DNA of 64,000 nucleotides from an uncultured Phycisphaeraceae bacterium (lineage in GTDB: Bacteria; Planctomycetota; Phycisphaerae; Phycisphaerales; UBA1924): assembly GCA_937899905.1 (NCBI GenBank), contig CALCCF010000079.1, positions 62,001 to 126,000 on the forward strand, written 5' to 3'. A program made the translations under genes and the position numbers. This document shows positions 47,107 through 63,503 of this stretch, in pieces; the first letter of the stretch is position 1, and each line of letters starts with the position of its first letter. The notes below the pieces were generated by a model. It did no database searches and was not told the DNA's origin. It saw only the letters and a list, made by a program, of their open reading frames with translations.

Positions 47107-47312
47107 CCCGAGGCCACCTCCAGCGGCCTGGGCGGCCGGCTTGGGCGTATGCGAAGCAGTCGGCACGAGTCTCCCGCGCCTCGGGGAGCATGGTATGGCG
47201 GCAACGCGTGCGCGTCGCCGGCAAATCTGACGCGTTGATAAGTACAGGGTGCTCCTGAACCGATAAGCATTCCGCAGTTCCGTGCCCTTTGGCCAATAGA
47301 AGGAGAAATGCC

Positions 47313-48740
47313 ATGCGCCGCTCGGTGCCCAATCTCGTGCTGGCCCTCGCCGGCGTCGCCGCCTCCTCGACCGGGGTGCTGGCCCAGGACCTGTTCCGCG
47401 TGGCGGTCAACCCGTTCGATCCTGCGGTCGAGCCTTTAGTCGTTGGCGGCTCGTCGGTGCCCGATCTCGTGGAGGACCTGCTGGACACACAGGGCTCATT
47501 CGATCGGTTTGACGGCGTGGACTTTGCTGCCTCGTTGCGATATGCCGGCGTCGACGATGCGATCACGTTCACGCTGTCGGACGATGGCGACCGAGCGACG
47601 CTCCAGTTCGTCGGGCGCGAGGGCGACCCGCTGGTCTTCACGACCGATGCGAGCGGTGACGTCGAGGACCAGATCGAGGAGTTCCTCGAGGGCGAGGGGC
47701 TCGACACCGTCTCGGACTTCCTACGAGAGATCAACCAGCGATCCCTCGTTGCCGTGACCGACGGCAACCCGCAGTCGACCACGGCCATCATGGCCTCGTA
47801 CAAGTACAACCGCTTTGGCAAGCACCAGGACCTGACACGCCTCGAGCGGCAGATCATGCGCGGCGAGGTCGTACGGCCGACCCCCGGCGCGTTCCGAGTC
47901 ATCGGGCAGGAACAACAAGAACAAGACGGGATGCAGGCCGTGGGCGACACCACGGGATTCAACCAGGACGAGACGGCCGGGCAGATCGACACGCGCATGG
48001 AGGGCGAGGGCGCTCCGGTTGGCACAGCCAGCATGCAATTCTTCGATCCGGGTTCGGACAAGGGGCTCCGCGTTCGCTTTGATGCCCAGGCGGGCATTTC
48101 CGATGCGGACGGCCTGGAGAGCACCTTTGTCAACCTCTCGGGCAGCGTCGAGTACAGGCTGAATCGATTCGTTGGTGTGGCCGCCTCGTTCCCGGTCACG
48201 TACTACGACGTCGAGGGCGCCGACGTGTTTACGCTTGGTGCGCACGTCGACATCCCGATCCGGCTTATCCAGCAGGATGACGGCCGCGGGTTCACTCTGC
48301 AGATCGCGCCCGGTGCTCTGATCGCCGGCTCGGGCAGCTACGACATGATCTCCGGCGGCGTCTTCTGGGGCGTGGGCGGCACGGCACTGGCCAGCTATGA
48401 GGTTTCCGATTGGCTGTTCAGCGGCGCGGTGAGCTACACCCACTTCGATTCCATCTCGCTCGAACTCGACGAGTTCGAGTTCGATCCCGCGTTCACACAG
48501 GACTTTGTGCGCGTCGGTGGCAAGGCTTCATACTTCATCGGAGACAACGCCTACGTCTTCGGCGGTGCGAGCTACTCGGACTTCCTCGACGACGCGTCGG
48601 TGGACAACTACTGGAGCCCAACCGCCGGCGTGGGCATCCGCACGAGCGGCGGGTTCAACGTTCGCCTCGCGTATGAGGGCGACATCGGCGACGACTACGA
48701 GGCACACAAGATCCAGCTCGGCGTGCAGCTGCCGTTCTGA
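47313..48740 (+). CDS. outer-membrane beta-barrel protein, unknown function
   Basis: The 475-residue protein has a clear signal peptide ([25 protein letters not shown]). An N-terminal part (about 25-200) has [21 protein letters not shown] and helical segments. The C-terminal half (about 245-475) alternates hydrophobic and polar residues in strands typical of a barrel ([50 protein letters not shown]) and ends in Phe, as outer-membrane barrels do. AGGAG lies 7 nt before the ATG at 47313. It is divergent from carB and convergent with rpoC, separated from rpoC by a bidirectional terminator. I do not recognise the family; it may be a porin-like or OmpW-like protein. Confidence 0.8.
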   Translation: MRRSVPNLVLALAGVAASSTGVLAQDLFRVAVNPFDPAVEPLVVGGSSVPDLVEDLLDTQGSFDRFDGVDFAASLRYAGVDDAITFTLSDDGDRATLQFVGREGDPLVFTTDASGDVEDQIEEFLEGEGLDTVSDFLREINQRSLVAVTDGNPQSTTAIMASYKYNRFGKHQDLTRLERQIMRGEVVRPTPGAFRVIGQEQQEQDGMQAVGDTTGFNQDETAGQIDTRMEGEGAPVGTASMQFFDPGSDKGLRVRFDAQAGISDADGLESTFVNLSGSVEYRLNRFVGVAASFPVTYYDVEGADVFTLGAHVDIPIRLIQQDDGRGFTLQIAPGALIAGSGSYDMISGGVFWGVGGTALASYEVSDWLFSGAVSYTHFDSISLELDEFEFDPAFTQDFVRVGGKASYFIGDNAYVFGGASYSDFLDDASVDNYWSPTAGVGIRTSGGFNVRLAYEGDIGDDYEAHKIQLGVQLPF

Positions 48741-48767
48741 TTCGCACCAGCAACTTCTGATCAACGA

Positions 48768-48804
48768 AAGACGCCGGCCTCACTGCGCGTGAAGCCGGCG
48801 TTCT
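48768..48804. terminator. bidirectional terminator between the barrel gene and rpoC
   Basis: An 8-bp GC-rich stem (ACGCCGGC / GCCGGCGT) with AAG/CTT flanks and one bulged base lies between the converging genes. The TTCTT on the plus side and the matching CTTTC on the minus side give short U-runs in both directions. Confidence 0.7.
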
Positions 48805-48828
48805 TGATTCACACTGGCTTGAGATCGA

Positions 48829-53223
<4,395 letters not shown>

Positions 53224-53299
53224 GTGTGCCTCCGGTGGTTACCGGTGAAAGTCGAATCGGTTCGGAACGCGGCAGGGGGAGCAGGACGGGCGTGTTGCG

Positions 53300-57121
<3,822 letters not shown>

Positions 57122-57244
57122 CGGTCACCTCGCGATGGGAATTGGGCCCGAGTCCACAGCCTTTGGCCTGCGGAGGGCCCTCCTGGTCTACATCGTGCTG
57201 TTCGGATCGCCGCCAGCCCCGTCCTGTTTCATGACGCAACTTTT

Positions 57245-57273
57245 AGGATAGCCTCGCAAAATACTCTTGACAA
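57245..57273 (-). promoter_or_regulatory. sigma70-type promoter for rpoB
   Basis: The minus strand reads TTGTCA, a 17-bp spacer, then TATCCT. The -35 is one base off consensus and the -10 two bases off, at ideal spacing. It lies in the rplL-rpoB gap and would give a leader of about 115 nt. Confidence 0.65.
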
Positions 57274-57369
57274 GGGCAAGGTGATTTGCTAGGCGCAGGA
57301 TTATCGGCCGCCGATTGAACCCTAACATTATTCTATCTTCACAGACTCATATCCGACAAGAAACGACAA

Positions 57370-57394
57370 GGCCGCACGCGCGTGGCGTGCGGCC
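57370..57394 (-). terminator. attenuator-like hairpin after rplL
   Basis: A perfect 10-bp stem (GGCCGCACGC / GCGTGCGGCC) with a 5-nt loop lies about 65 bp past the rplL stop. The minus strand continues with CTTGTCGTTTCTTG, only moderately U-rich, so partial read-through into rpoB is likely. This is the classic place for a rplL-rpoB attenuator. Confidence 0.65.
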
Positions 57395-57457
57395 CTGTGC
57401 TCGACTGCTGGGGTGGCGACCGGCAAGCGGCCGGACCAATCCCTGAAACGAGGTGGG

Positions 57458-57868
57458 TCACGCGACCTCGACCTCGGCGCCGGCTTCCTTGAGCTTCTCG
57501 GCGAGGGCGTCGGCCTCGTCCTTGGAGATGCCTTCCTTCACCTTGGCGGGGAGGTTGTCGACCATCTCCTTGGCCTCCTTCAGGCCCAGGCCGGTGGCCT
57601 CGCGGACGACCTTGATGACCTGGATCTTCTTGCCACCGTCGCCCTTGACGACGACGTCGAACTCGGTCTTCTCCTCGGCAGCCGCGCCACCGCCACCGTC
57701 GGCGGGGCCGGCCATCATCACCGCGCCGCCGGCGGCGGGCTCGATGCCGTAGGTGTCCTTGAGGTAGTCCGCCAGGTCGACGGCTTCCTTCAGGCTCAGG
57801 CCGACGATCTCGTCGCCCATCTTGGTGATCTTTTCATCGAACGTCTTGGTCGCACCTTCGTCGCTCAT
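57458..57868 (-). CDS. rplL: 50S ribosomal protein L7/L12
   Basis: L12 forms the flexible ribosomal stalk that recruits translation factors. The 136-residue protein has an N-terminal dimer part ([20 protein letters not shown]), an Ala/Gly hinge (about 46-65), and the canonical C-terminal domain ([40 protein letters not shown]). It is slightly longer than E. coli L12 (121), with the extra length at the N-terminus and hinge. It follows rplJ by 183 bp in which I see nothing notable. It precedes a hairpin and the rpoB promoter. Confidence 0.97.
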   Translation of the reverse strand: MSDEGATKTFDEKITKMGDEIVGLSLKEAVDLADYLKDTYGIEPAAGGAVMMAGPADGGGGAAAEEKTEFDVVVKGDGGKKIQVIKVVREATGLGLKEAKEMVDNLPAKVKEGISKDEADALAEKLKEAGAEVEVA

Positions 57869-58051
57869 GGTCGGTCTTCTTTCCGAGTCTTGGCCGCGTG
57901 CGAATCGCCTCCGAGTGGGCCCGAACCGTTCGGTGCTTTAACCCCGGCCCGCACGAAACGAGCCATGATGGGGCCAGTCGGATGTCGCCGCACGCGGCGG
58001 CTGCAAACAAAGCGGCCCACTCGCGTTTCCGCGGGCGGGCCGGTGTGGGTC

Positions 58052-58597
58052 TTAGGCGATCTTGGCGATGGTCTCGCCGGCTTCGAGTTTCTCCTCGATG
58101 GTCTTGAGGATGCTCGCGATGTTGCTGGCCGGGCTCTTGGCAGCGCCAACGAGGTTGCCGCCGGGTGAGAGCACCACGGTGACCACCTTGGCGATGGCCT
58201 CGTCGCGCGTGGGGAACTTGCTCAGACGCTTGACGCCATCCTCGCCCTCGAACAGCTCGCCATCGAGCACCGCGCCGCGGAGCTCCATGTCGGGCATGTC
58301 CTCGGCGATGTCAACGATCTTGCGCGCGACTTCTACAACCGTCTCGGCGCCGTACACGAGCGCGTTGGGGCCGGTGAGCAGGTCGGCGAGCGGCTCGAGG
58401 CCCGAGCCCTCGAAGGCCTTGCGGGCCACGTTGTTGCGCAGCACGGTGACCGAGATCTCGCTCTTGGCGAGGTCCTTGCGCAGCGCGTTCGTGCTGTTGG
58501 CGTCAACGCCGCGGATGTTCACCAGCAGGGCGTCGGTGTTCTCGCCGAGCTTGGCGAGGTAGTCGGCCATCATCATTTCTTTGACTGGCTTAGACAT
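58052..58597 (-). CDS. rplJ: 50S ribosomal protein L10
   Basis: L10 anchors L12 dimers to the 50S stalk base. The 181-residue protein has the L10 pattern: an N-terminal globular part with TDALLVNIRGVDANSTNALR, VLRNNVARKAFEG, and a C-terminal helix (ASILKTIEEKLEAGETIAKI) that binds L12. AAGGAAG precedes the ATG. It lies only 21 bp after rplA, so there is no room for the long L10 leader that autoregulates the E. coli operon. Confidence 0.96.
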   Translation of the reverse strand: MSKPVKEMMMADYLAKLGENTDALLVNIRGVDANSTNALRKDLAKSEISVTVLRNNVARKAFEGSGLEPLADLLTGPNALVYGAETVVEVARKIVDIAEDMPDMELRGAVLDGELFEGEDGVKRLSKFPTRDEAIAKVVTVVLSPGGNLVGAAKSPASNIASILKTIEEKLEAGETIAKIA

Positions 58598-58618
58598 TGT
58601 GACTTCCTTTCCGCTGCC

Positions 58619-59317
58619 TTACGAGGCGGCTTCGGCGGCCTCATGGAACACGCGGACGCCAGGCGTCATCGTGCCGCTGATGGTGATCTTCTTGATGTAG
58701 TCGCCCTTGACGGCGTTTGGGCGGATCTTCTCGATGGCCTGAACGAAGTACTCGTAGTTCTCCTTCAGATCGGCCTCGGGGAAGCTCATCTTGCCGATGA
58801 CGCCGTGGATGTTGCCGCCCGAATCGGCCCGGTACTCGAGCTTGCCGGCGGCGTACTCCTTGACAGCCGTGGGCACGTCGGGTGTGACGGTGCCGGCCTT
58901 GGGGCTGGGCATCAGGCCCTTGGGACCAAGCACGCGGCCCAGCTTGCTGATGACACGCATCATGTCGGGGCTAGCCACGGCCACATCGAAGTCGAAGAAG
59001 CCGCCCTCGATCTCGGCGACGATATCCTCGCCGCCGGCCTTGATGGCGCCGGCATCGAGGCAGGCCTGGATCTTGTCCTCGCTGCAGAACGCGACGACGC
59101 GCTTGGTCTGGCCGATGCCCTTGGGCAGCGCAACCGAGCCACGCAGGGCCTGGTCGGCCTGCTTCGTATCGATGTTCAAATGCATGCAGACTTCAACGGT
59201 CTGGTCGAAGCGTGGTGCCTTGAACTTCTTGACCTCCGCGATCGCCTGTTCGACCGGAAAGACGTCGGTCTTGGCCATCTCTTCATTGGCCTTCGTTCTC
59301 TTGCTCATGCGTCCCAT
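58619..59317 (-). CDS. rplA: 50S ribosomal protein L1
   Basis: L1 binds 23S rRNA at the mobile L1 stalk and is often a translational repressor of rplK-rplA. The 232-residue protein has FDQTVEVCMHLNIDTKQADQ, LRGSVALPKGIGQTKRV, LGRVLGPKGLMPSPKAGTV, and RADSGGNIHGVIGKMSF. GGAGGG inside the end of rplK precedes the ATG at 59317. The gene starts 1 bp past the rplK stop. Confidence 0.97.
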   Translation of the reverse strand: MGRMSKRTKANEEMAKTDVFPVEQAIAEVKKFKAPRFDQTVEVCMHLNIDTKQADQALRGSVALPKGIGQTKRVVAFCSEDKIQACLDAGAIKAGGEDIVAEIEGGFFDFDVAVASPDMMRVISKLGRVLGPKGLMPSPKAGTVTPDVPTAVKEYAAGKLEYRADSGGNIHGVIGKMSFPEADLKENYEYFVQAIEKIRPNAVKGDYIKKITISGTMTPGVRVFHEAAEAAS

Positions 59318-59318
59318 G

Positions 59319-59744
59319 TCAGCCCTCCACCGTCACGCCCATGGAGCGGGCCGTACCTGCGATGATGTTGGCCGCCATCTCGATGTCGACCGCGTTGAGG
59401 TCGGCCATCTTCTCTTCCGCGATCTTGCGGCACTGGTCCCGCGTGATCTTGGCGATGGGCGTCTGCGGGGTGCCAGCCCCCTTGGTGATGCCGGCGGCTT
59501 CCTTAATAAGGACCGACGCGGGCGAGCTCTTGACCTCGAACTCGAACGAGCGGTCCGTGTAGGAGGTCACGATGCAGCCGACGATCTTGCCGTTGAGCTG
59601 CGCCGTGGCGGCGTTGAACTGCTGGATGAACTGGCCGGGGTTCACACCCTTGGCACCCAGCACGGGACCCAAGGGCGGAGCAGGCGTGGCCTGACCACCG
59701 GGGGCCATGATCTTGAATTGGTGAGCGACTTCTCGTTTGGCCAT
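59319..59744 (-). CDS. rplK: 50S ribosomal protein L11
   Basis: L11 forms the GTPase-associated centre with 23S rRNA. The 141-residue protein shows PAPPLGPVLGAKGVNPGQFI, SYTDRSFEFEVKSSPASVLI, and a C-terminal RNA-binding domain. The ATG at 59744 has GGAGGTG upstream; a longer frame to 59786 is rejected. It is the first gene of the L11-L1-L10-L12-beta-beta' cluster. No secE or nusG lies upstream; a divergent HxlR-type regulator does. Confidence 0.97.
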   Translation of the reverse strand: MAKREVAHQFKIMAPGGQATPAPPLGPVLGAKGVNPGQFIQQFNAATAQLNGKIVGCIVTSYTDRSFEFEVKSSPASVLIKEAAGITKGAGTPQTPIAKITRDQCRKIAEEKMADLNAVDIEMAANIIAGTARSMGVTVEG

Positions 59745-59916
59745 GATTCTCCACCTCCCACCGGCCCCGGTTGACGGCTCCGTCACCCATCAGGTGAGCG
59801 GAGTGTCCGGATGCGTGGGCCGGCCAAGATCGGCTTCCACGCGACGCGGTGGTGCGTACGGCGTTGCGATGTTTGCCGCCGGAACGACCCGGGGCAACCC
59901 GCCGGCGCGGGCCTCG

Positions 59917-59946
59917 ATGATAGACAAACCCAGTGGGTGGAGGCAA
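59917..59946 (-). promoter_or_regulatory. candidate promoter for the rplK operon
   Basis: The minus strand reads TTGCCT, an 18-bp spacer, then TATCAT. It is about 170 nt before rplK, so the transcript would have a long leader that could carry an L1-binding site; I did not identify one. Confidence 0.5.
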
Positions 59947-59995
59947 TAGCAACGGCCGAGCTCGCTGGTGCAGTTCGACTCATCCGGGCTTATTT

Positions 59996-60012
59996 ACTTG
60001 CAAATCGCAAGT
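59996..60012. promoter_or_regulatory. candidate operator of the HxlR-type regulator
   Basis: A perfect inverted repeat ACTTGC-AAATC-GCAAGT lies 21 bp before the regulator ATG. Its AT-rich flanks (TT ... GATAA) suit a promoter region. Palindromes containing ACTTG/CAAGT near HxlR-family genes are a familiar arrangement, so autoregulation is a fair inference. Confidence 0.5.
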
Positions 60013-60032
60013 GATAAGCTAGGATCTAGCTC

Positions 60033-60389
60033 ATGCCCGCACCCGCTGAACGCCCCCGCCGCTCCTGCTGCCCCGTCGCCTGCACGCTCGATCTGCTGGG
60101 CGATCGATGGACGCTGCTTGTTGTTCGAGATCTGTTTAGGGGTGTCGATCGGTACTCTGCCTTCGCTCGGTCGCCCGAGGGCATCGCGACCAACATCCTG
60201 GCCGACCGCCTGGATGATCTGGTCGCCAACGGCATCGCCGAGCGATTCGTCCCAACGGGCCAGAAACGGGCCCGCTATCGGCTGACCGACGCAGGCCGCG
60301 AGCTCGAACCGCTTCTCCGCGCCGTCGCCGACTGGGGGCTGAAGCACATCTCCGGCACCGAAGCCAAGCTGGCGCCGCAACCCAAGTGA
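60033..60389 (+). CDS. HxlR-family winged-helix regulator
   Basis: The 118-residue protein has the family core: CCPVACTLDLLGDRWTLLVV, RDLFRGVDRYSAFARSPEGI, TNILADRLDDLVANGI, and a wing with RARYRLTDAGREL. The Cys near the N-terminus (residues 12, 13 and 17) could act as a redox or electrophile sensor, as in some HxlR members. A palindrome precedes the gene. The next gene on the strand, a membrane protein 17 bp on, is probably co-transcribed. It is divergent from rplK. Confidence 0.9.
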   Translation: MPAPAERPRRSCCPVACTLDLLGDRWTLLVVRDLFRGVDRYSAFARSPEGIATNILADRLDDLVANGIAERFVPTGQKRARYRLTDAGRELEPLLRAVADWGLKHISGTEAKLAPQPK

Positions 60390-60406
60390 TTCGAGGAGCC
60401 CGATCG

Positions 60407-61129
60407 ATGAACGCGATCTATGACGGCCATCCCATCACGGTGTTCATCATCATCGCGGCGATGATGACGACCCCGTTCCACATCCTCGCGACGTACGCGT
60501 TCAGCGGGGCCGACGTGCGCAAGGGCGCGTTGCTCGGCGCGTTATGGCTCGTCTTCGGTGCGCTCATGACGCTCGTGTGCATGTGGGGTGTGCCCAGCCG
60601 CATGGGCATGCCCGGGAACCTCGTGGTGCCCGCGGCGTGGATACTGCCGAGTGCGTTGCTCATCGCGTTCCGTCAGTGGGCGCTCGCCCAGCCATTGAGC
60701 CAGCGATGGCTGATCGGGTTGCAGCTCTGGCGCGCGATCGGGGCTGTGTTCTTTATCGAGATGGCACGCGGGCACGTGCCGGCCGTGTTCGCATGGCCCG
60801 CAGGACTCGGCGATGTCTTCGCGGCATTGGTCGCGCTAGGTGTGCTGCTGGCCTTCGCACGGGCCCCGAAGATTCCTGTCTGGATGATCTTGCTGGTTGC
60901 CGTCGTCGGCATCGCGGACTTCGCCTCGGCGTTCTTCTTCGGATTCACCTCGAGCGAGGGGCCGCAGAACCTCTTCCCGCAGGACACGCCCAGCCGGCTC
61001 ATCGAGTTTCCCACGGGCATGATCCCGCTCTTTCTGGTGCCGTACGCGATCTTCTTCCACACGCTGTCGCTGCTAAGCCTGCGGGGCAGCCAAAACGCGG
61101 AGCGATCGGTGAACCAAACATTACCTTGA
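60407..61129 (+). CDS. seven-helix membrane protein of unknown function
   Basis: The 240-residue protein is mostly hydrophobic with about seven membrane segments (for example ITVFIIIAAMMTTPFHILA, GALLGALWLVFGALMTLVC, WMILLVAVVGIADFASAFFF). No known family is recognised. GAGGAG lies 9 nt before the ATG at 60407; the frame extends to 60386 but without support. Its pairing with the HxlR-type regulator suggests induction under the signal sensed by that regulator. Confidence 0.8.
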   Translation: MNAIYDGHPITVFIIIAAMMTTPFHILATYAFSGADVRKGALLGALWLVFGALMTLVCMWGVPSRMGMPGNLVVPAAWILPSALLIAFRQWALAQPLSQRWLIGLQLWRAIGAVFFIEMARGHVPAVFAWPAGLGDVFAALVALGVLLAFARAPKIPVWMILLVAVVGIADFASAFFFGFTSSEGPQNLFPQDTPSRLIEFPTGMIPLFLVPYAIFFHTLSLLSLRGSQNAERSVNQTLP

Positions 61130-61219
61130 CAGCGCAGACAACGACCAAGACTCCGTCTAACGTGTCGGCCCTGCGGCACATTCGCGTGTCCGCGCCACCC
61201 ACGCACCGACGGAGCGACC

Positions 61220-62659
61220 ATGCTTGGACGAGTCTTCAAGGCCTACGACATTCGGGGCACGTACCCCGATCTCCTGACCGATCGCATGGCCTGGCAGGTG
61301 GGCGTGGGCACGGGCAGGTTCATGCTCGAGATCGCCGCGGCGGCGGGAGAGACCACGCCGATGATGCGGACCGTGGTCGTCGGCCGCGACATGCGCGAGA
61401 GCGGGCCGACGCTGACCGATCAACTGATCGACGGGCTGACGCGTGCGGGTGTGAGCGTGATCGATCTCGGCCTGGTCGACACGCCCATGATCTACTTCGC
61501 CATCAACCACCTCGGCTGCGCGGGCGGCGTCATGGTCACGGCGAGCCACAACCCGCCGAACTGGAACGGCTTCAAGATCGCCGGCCCCAAGGCACGGCCC
61601 ATCGGCGAGGCGACCGGGCTGGCCGACATTCGTAAGCACGCGGCAATGGCCGACATGCGCACGATCGAAGAACCCTCGGGCCGCGTCGAGCAGCGCGATC
61701 TCTGGAAGCCCTACGCCAAGCACGTGCGTCACTTCTTGCGCTCCGGCGGTTCGGCTTTGGAAGGGAAGAAGATCAAGGCGGTCGTCGATGCCTCCAACGC
61801 GATGGCCGGCACAATGCTCCCCAACGTCTTTGGTGAGAAGGGCGAGGCCGTCGAGGCGTACCTGCCTGGGCTCGAGATCATCACGCTAAACATGGACAAC
61901 TCCAGCGGCGAGTTCGCGCACCCGCCAAACCCGCTCGTCAAGAGCAACATGCGCATGACGCAAGAAGCCGTGATGGAGCACAAGGCCGACGTTGGTTTTT
62001 GCTTCGACGGCGACGCCGACCGCTGCATGGTCGTTGATGATGAGGCTCAGATTGTGGGCTGCGACCACCTCACCGCACTATTGGCGATCGACGCACTCGA
62101 GCGCGAGCCCGGCGCGGCCATCGCGTACGACCTGCGTTCGAGCAAGGCCGTGCCCGAGGACGTGACCAAGGCCGGCGGCAAGCCGGTGCGCGGGCGCGTC
62201 GGCCACGTGTTCATGAAGGCGGCGATGGCCGAGCACCAGGCCGTCTTCGGCGGCGAGCTCAGCGGACACTTCTACTTCAAAGACAACTACAACGCCGACT
62301 CTGGCGCGATCGCGATGTCGACCGTGCTCGGGCTCTTGGGCCGCAATAAGAAGAGCTTGAGCCAGCTTGTCAAGCCCATCGCTCGCTATGTGCAGAGCGG
62401 CGAAATGAACTTCACCAACGAGGAGCCCGAGGCGGTCATCAACAAGCTGGAAGAAGAGCTCGCCGGCGACGAGGCGCTCGTAGACAACCTCGACGGCATC
62501 ACCATCGACTGCTTCGAGAGCGAGGGCTGGTGGATCAACGTGCGGATGAGCAACACCGAGCCCCTGCTGAGGCTCAACGCCGAGGCACGCGACCGCCAGA
62601 CGCTCAACCGGCTCGTCGACCGCGTCGGCCCGATGCTCGGCAAGCGCGTGGAGCATTGA
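61220..62659 (+). CDS. manB: phosphomannomutase/phosphoglucomutase
   Basis: This alpha-D-phosphohexomutase interconverts sugar 1- and 6-phosphates for cell-surface sugar synthesis. The 479-residue protein shows the family order: an opening FKAYDIRGTYPD, the phosphoserine loop TASHNPPNWNGFK, the metal loop DGDADRCMVVDDE, the sugar loop GGELSGHFYFKDNY, and the C-terminal phosphate loop RMSNTEPLLRLNAEA. All active-site loops are intact. The exact sugar preference cannot be told from sequence alone. It has its own terminator and precedes a long non-coding stretch. Confidence 0.93.
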   Translation: MLGRVFKAYDIRGTYPDLLTDRMAWQVGVGTGRFMLEIAAAAGETTPMMRTVVVGRDMRESGPTLTDQLIDGLTRAGVSVIDLGLVDTPMIYFAINHLGCAGGVMVTASHNPPNWNGFKIAGPKARPIGEATGLADIRKHAAMADMRTIEEPSGRVEQRDLWKPYAKHVRHFLRSGGSALEGKKIKAVVDASNAMAGTMLPNVFGEKGEAVEAYLPGLEIITLNMDNSSGEFAHPPNPLVKSNMRMTQEAVMEHKADVGFCFDGDADRCMVVDDEAQIVGCDHLTALLAIDALEREPGAAIAYDLRSSKAVPEDVTKAGGKPVRGRVGHVFMKAAMAEHQAVFGGELSGHFYFKDNYNADSGAIAMSTVLGLLGRNKKSLSQLVKPIARYVQSGEMNFTNEEPEAVINKLEEELAGDEALVDNLDGITIDCFESEGWWINVRMSNTEPLLRLNAEARDRQTLNRLVDRVGPMLGKRVEH

Positions 62660-63503
62660 GCAAAGTCAGCACCTGACCCCAGCCAGGCCCGGTCGCCAGC
62701 CCGGGCTTTCTTGTTTGAACGCGACGCTCGCGAAGCAGAGGGCCCGCCTTCCGCCACTCCCCTCACAAGGCTTCCTGTCTCGCTCGCTTAGTCCGCCAAC
62801 ATCCGTCAGCGGAAAGCCAGCGCCATCGTGCGGACTGAATTGACGCTCGAACGGGCCGGCGGCCCTCTCGTCTTGCCTGCCGGCCACCGCTCGCAATCCG
62901 GCGATTCTCTCGCACGAACCGCAAGTCCGGAGCCGCGGACTGGCAATCCCCGCGCGAGTCCTGGCAATCCGCGCAAGTGGATCCGGACGCTGCCCCTCCT
63001 GGCATGATGGCGAGGGCGGCTAACTCGAACATTGACCACAAAAAAAGTCTCGGTTTTGTTCGGATCGGGCGATCTCCGCGCGAAACGCGGCTCTCGGACG
63101 TGGGCATCGTGTTCTCGGGCGAGGGCGTCGCTCGCGATGCGCAGCGGCTCGGACCTCGATCATGCCGATGCTCGGCGGCCACGCATCCACCCAGGAGGAG
63201 AACCGACCTCTCTTACCCCCCTGTTTAGGGGGACTCTCGGATCCGCCTCTCCCAGAAACTCAGCAGGCGTTGCAGAGGTACATGCGTCCTAAGAAAAGCG
63301 GTTTTGGGAGCCGAACGATCGCATGTGCGGCACCGTTTGTGCGGTAGTATCAAAACGTATTGTGGTGAGGCATGTGGCTATGGAACCTTGAGAGCACCGT
63401 CCAACAGGAGCGCAGCCCGCAACGAGTAGCGACCGAGTTTCGATGTGATTAGAACTGCGACGATGTTCCGGTAGGGATCGCCGGACGGCGGAAGGAGATC
63501 CGG
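62660..63503. other. 844-bp non-coding stretch between manB and the TIR gene
   Basis: After the terminator I see no convincing gene. Several open frames (up to 139 codons, minus strand) have poor composition and no ribosome-binding site. Two imperfect copies of CTGGCAATCC-x-GCGCGAG lie side by side near 62940-62976. A short C6/G5 hairpin sits near 63216-63232 with no U-run. The last 150 bp must hold the TIR gene promoter, but I could not place it with confidence. Confidence 0.5.
62685..62717 (+). terminator. intrinsic terminator after manB
   Basis: A GC-rich stem (GCCCGG / CCGGGC with two extra pairs) and an 8-nt loop are followed by TTTCTTGTTT on the plus strand, 26 bp after the manB stop. 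Confidence 0.7.

Noticed and set aside
62763-63182. Minus-strand frame of 139 codons in the manB-TIR gap
   Set aside because: Poor composition, no ribosome-binding site and no family features.
63216-63232. C-run/G-run hairpin as a terminator
   Set aside because: There is no U-run on either side and no gene ends nearby.
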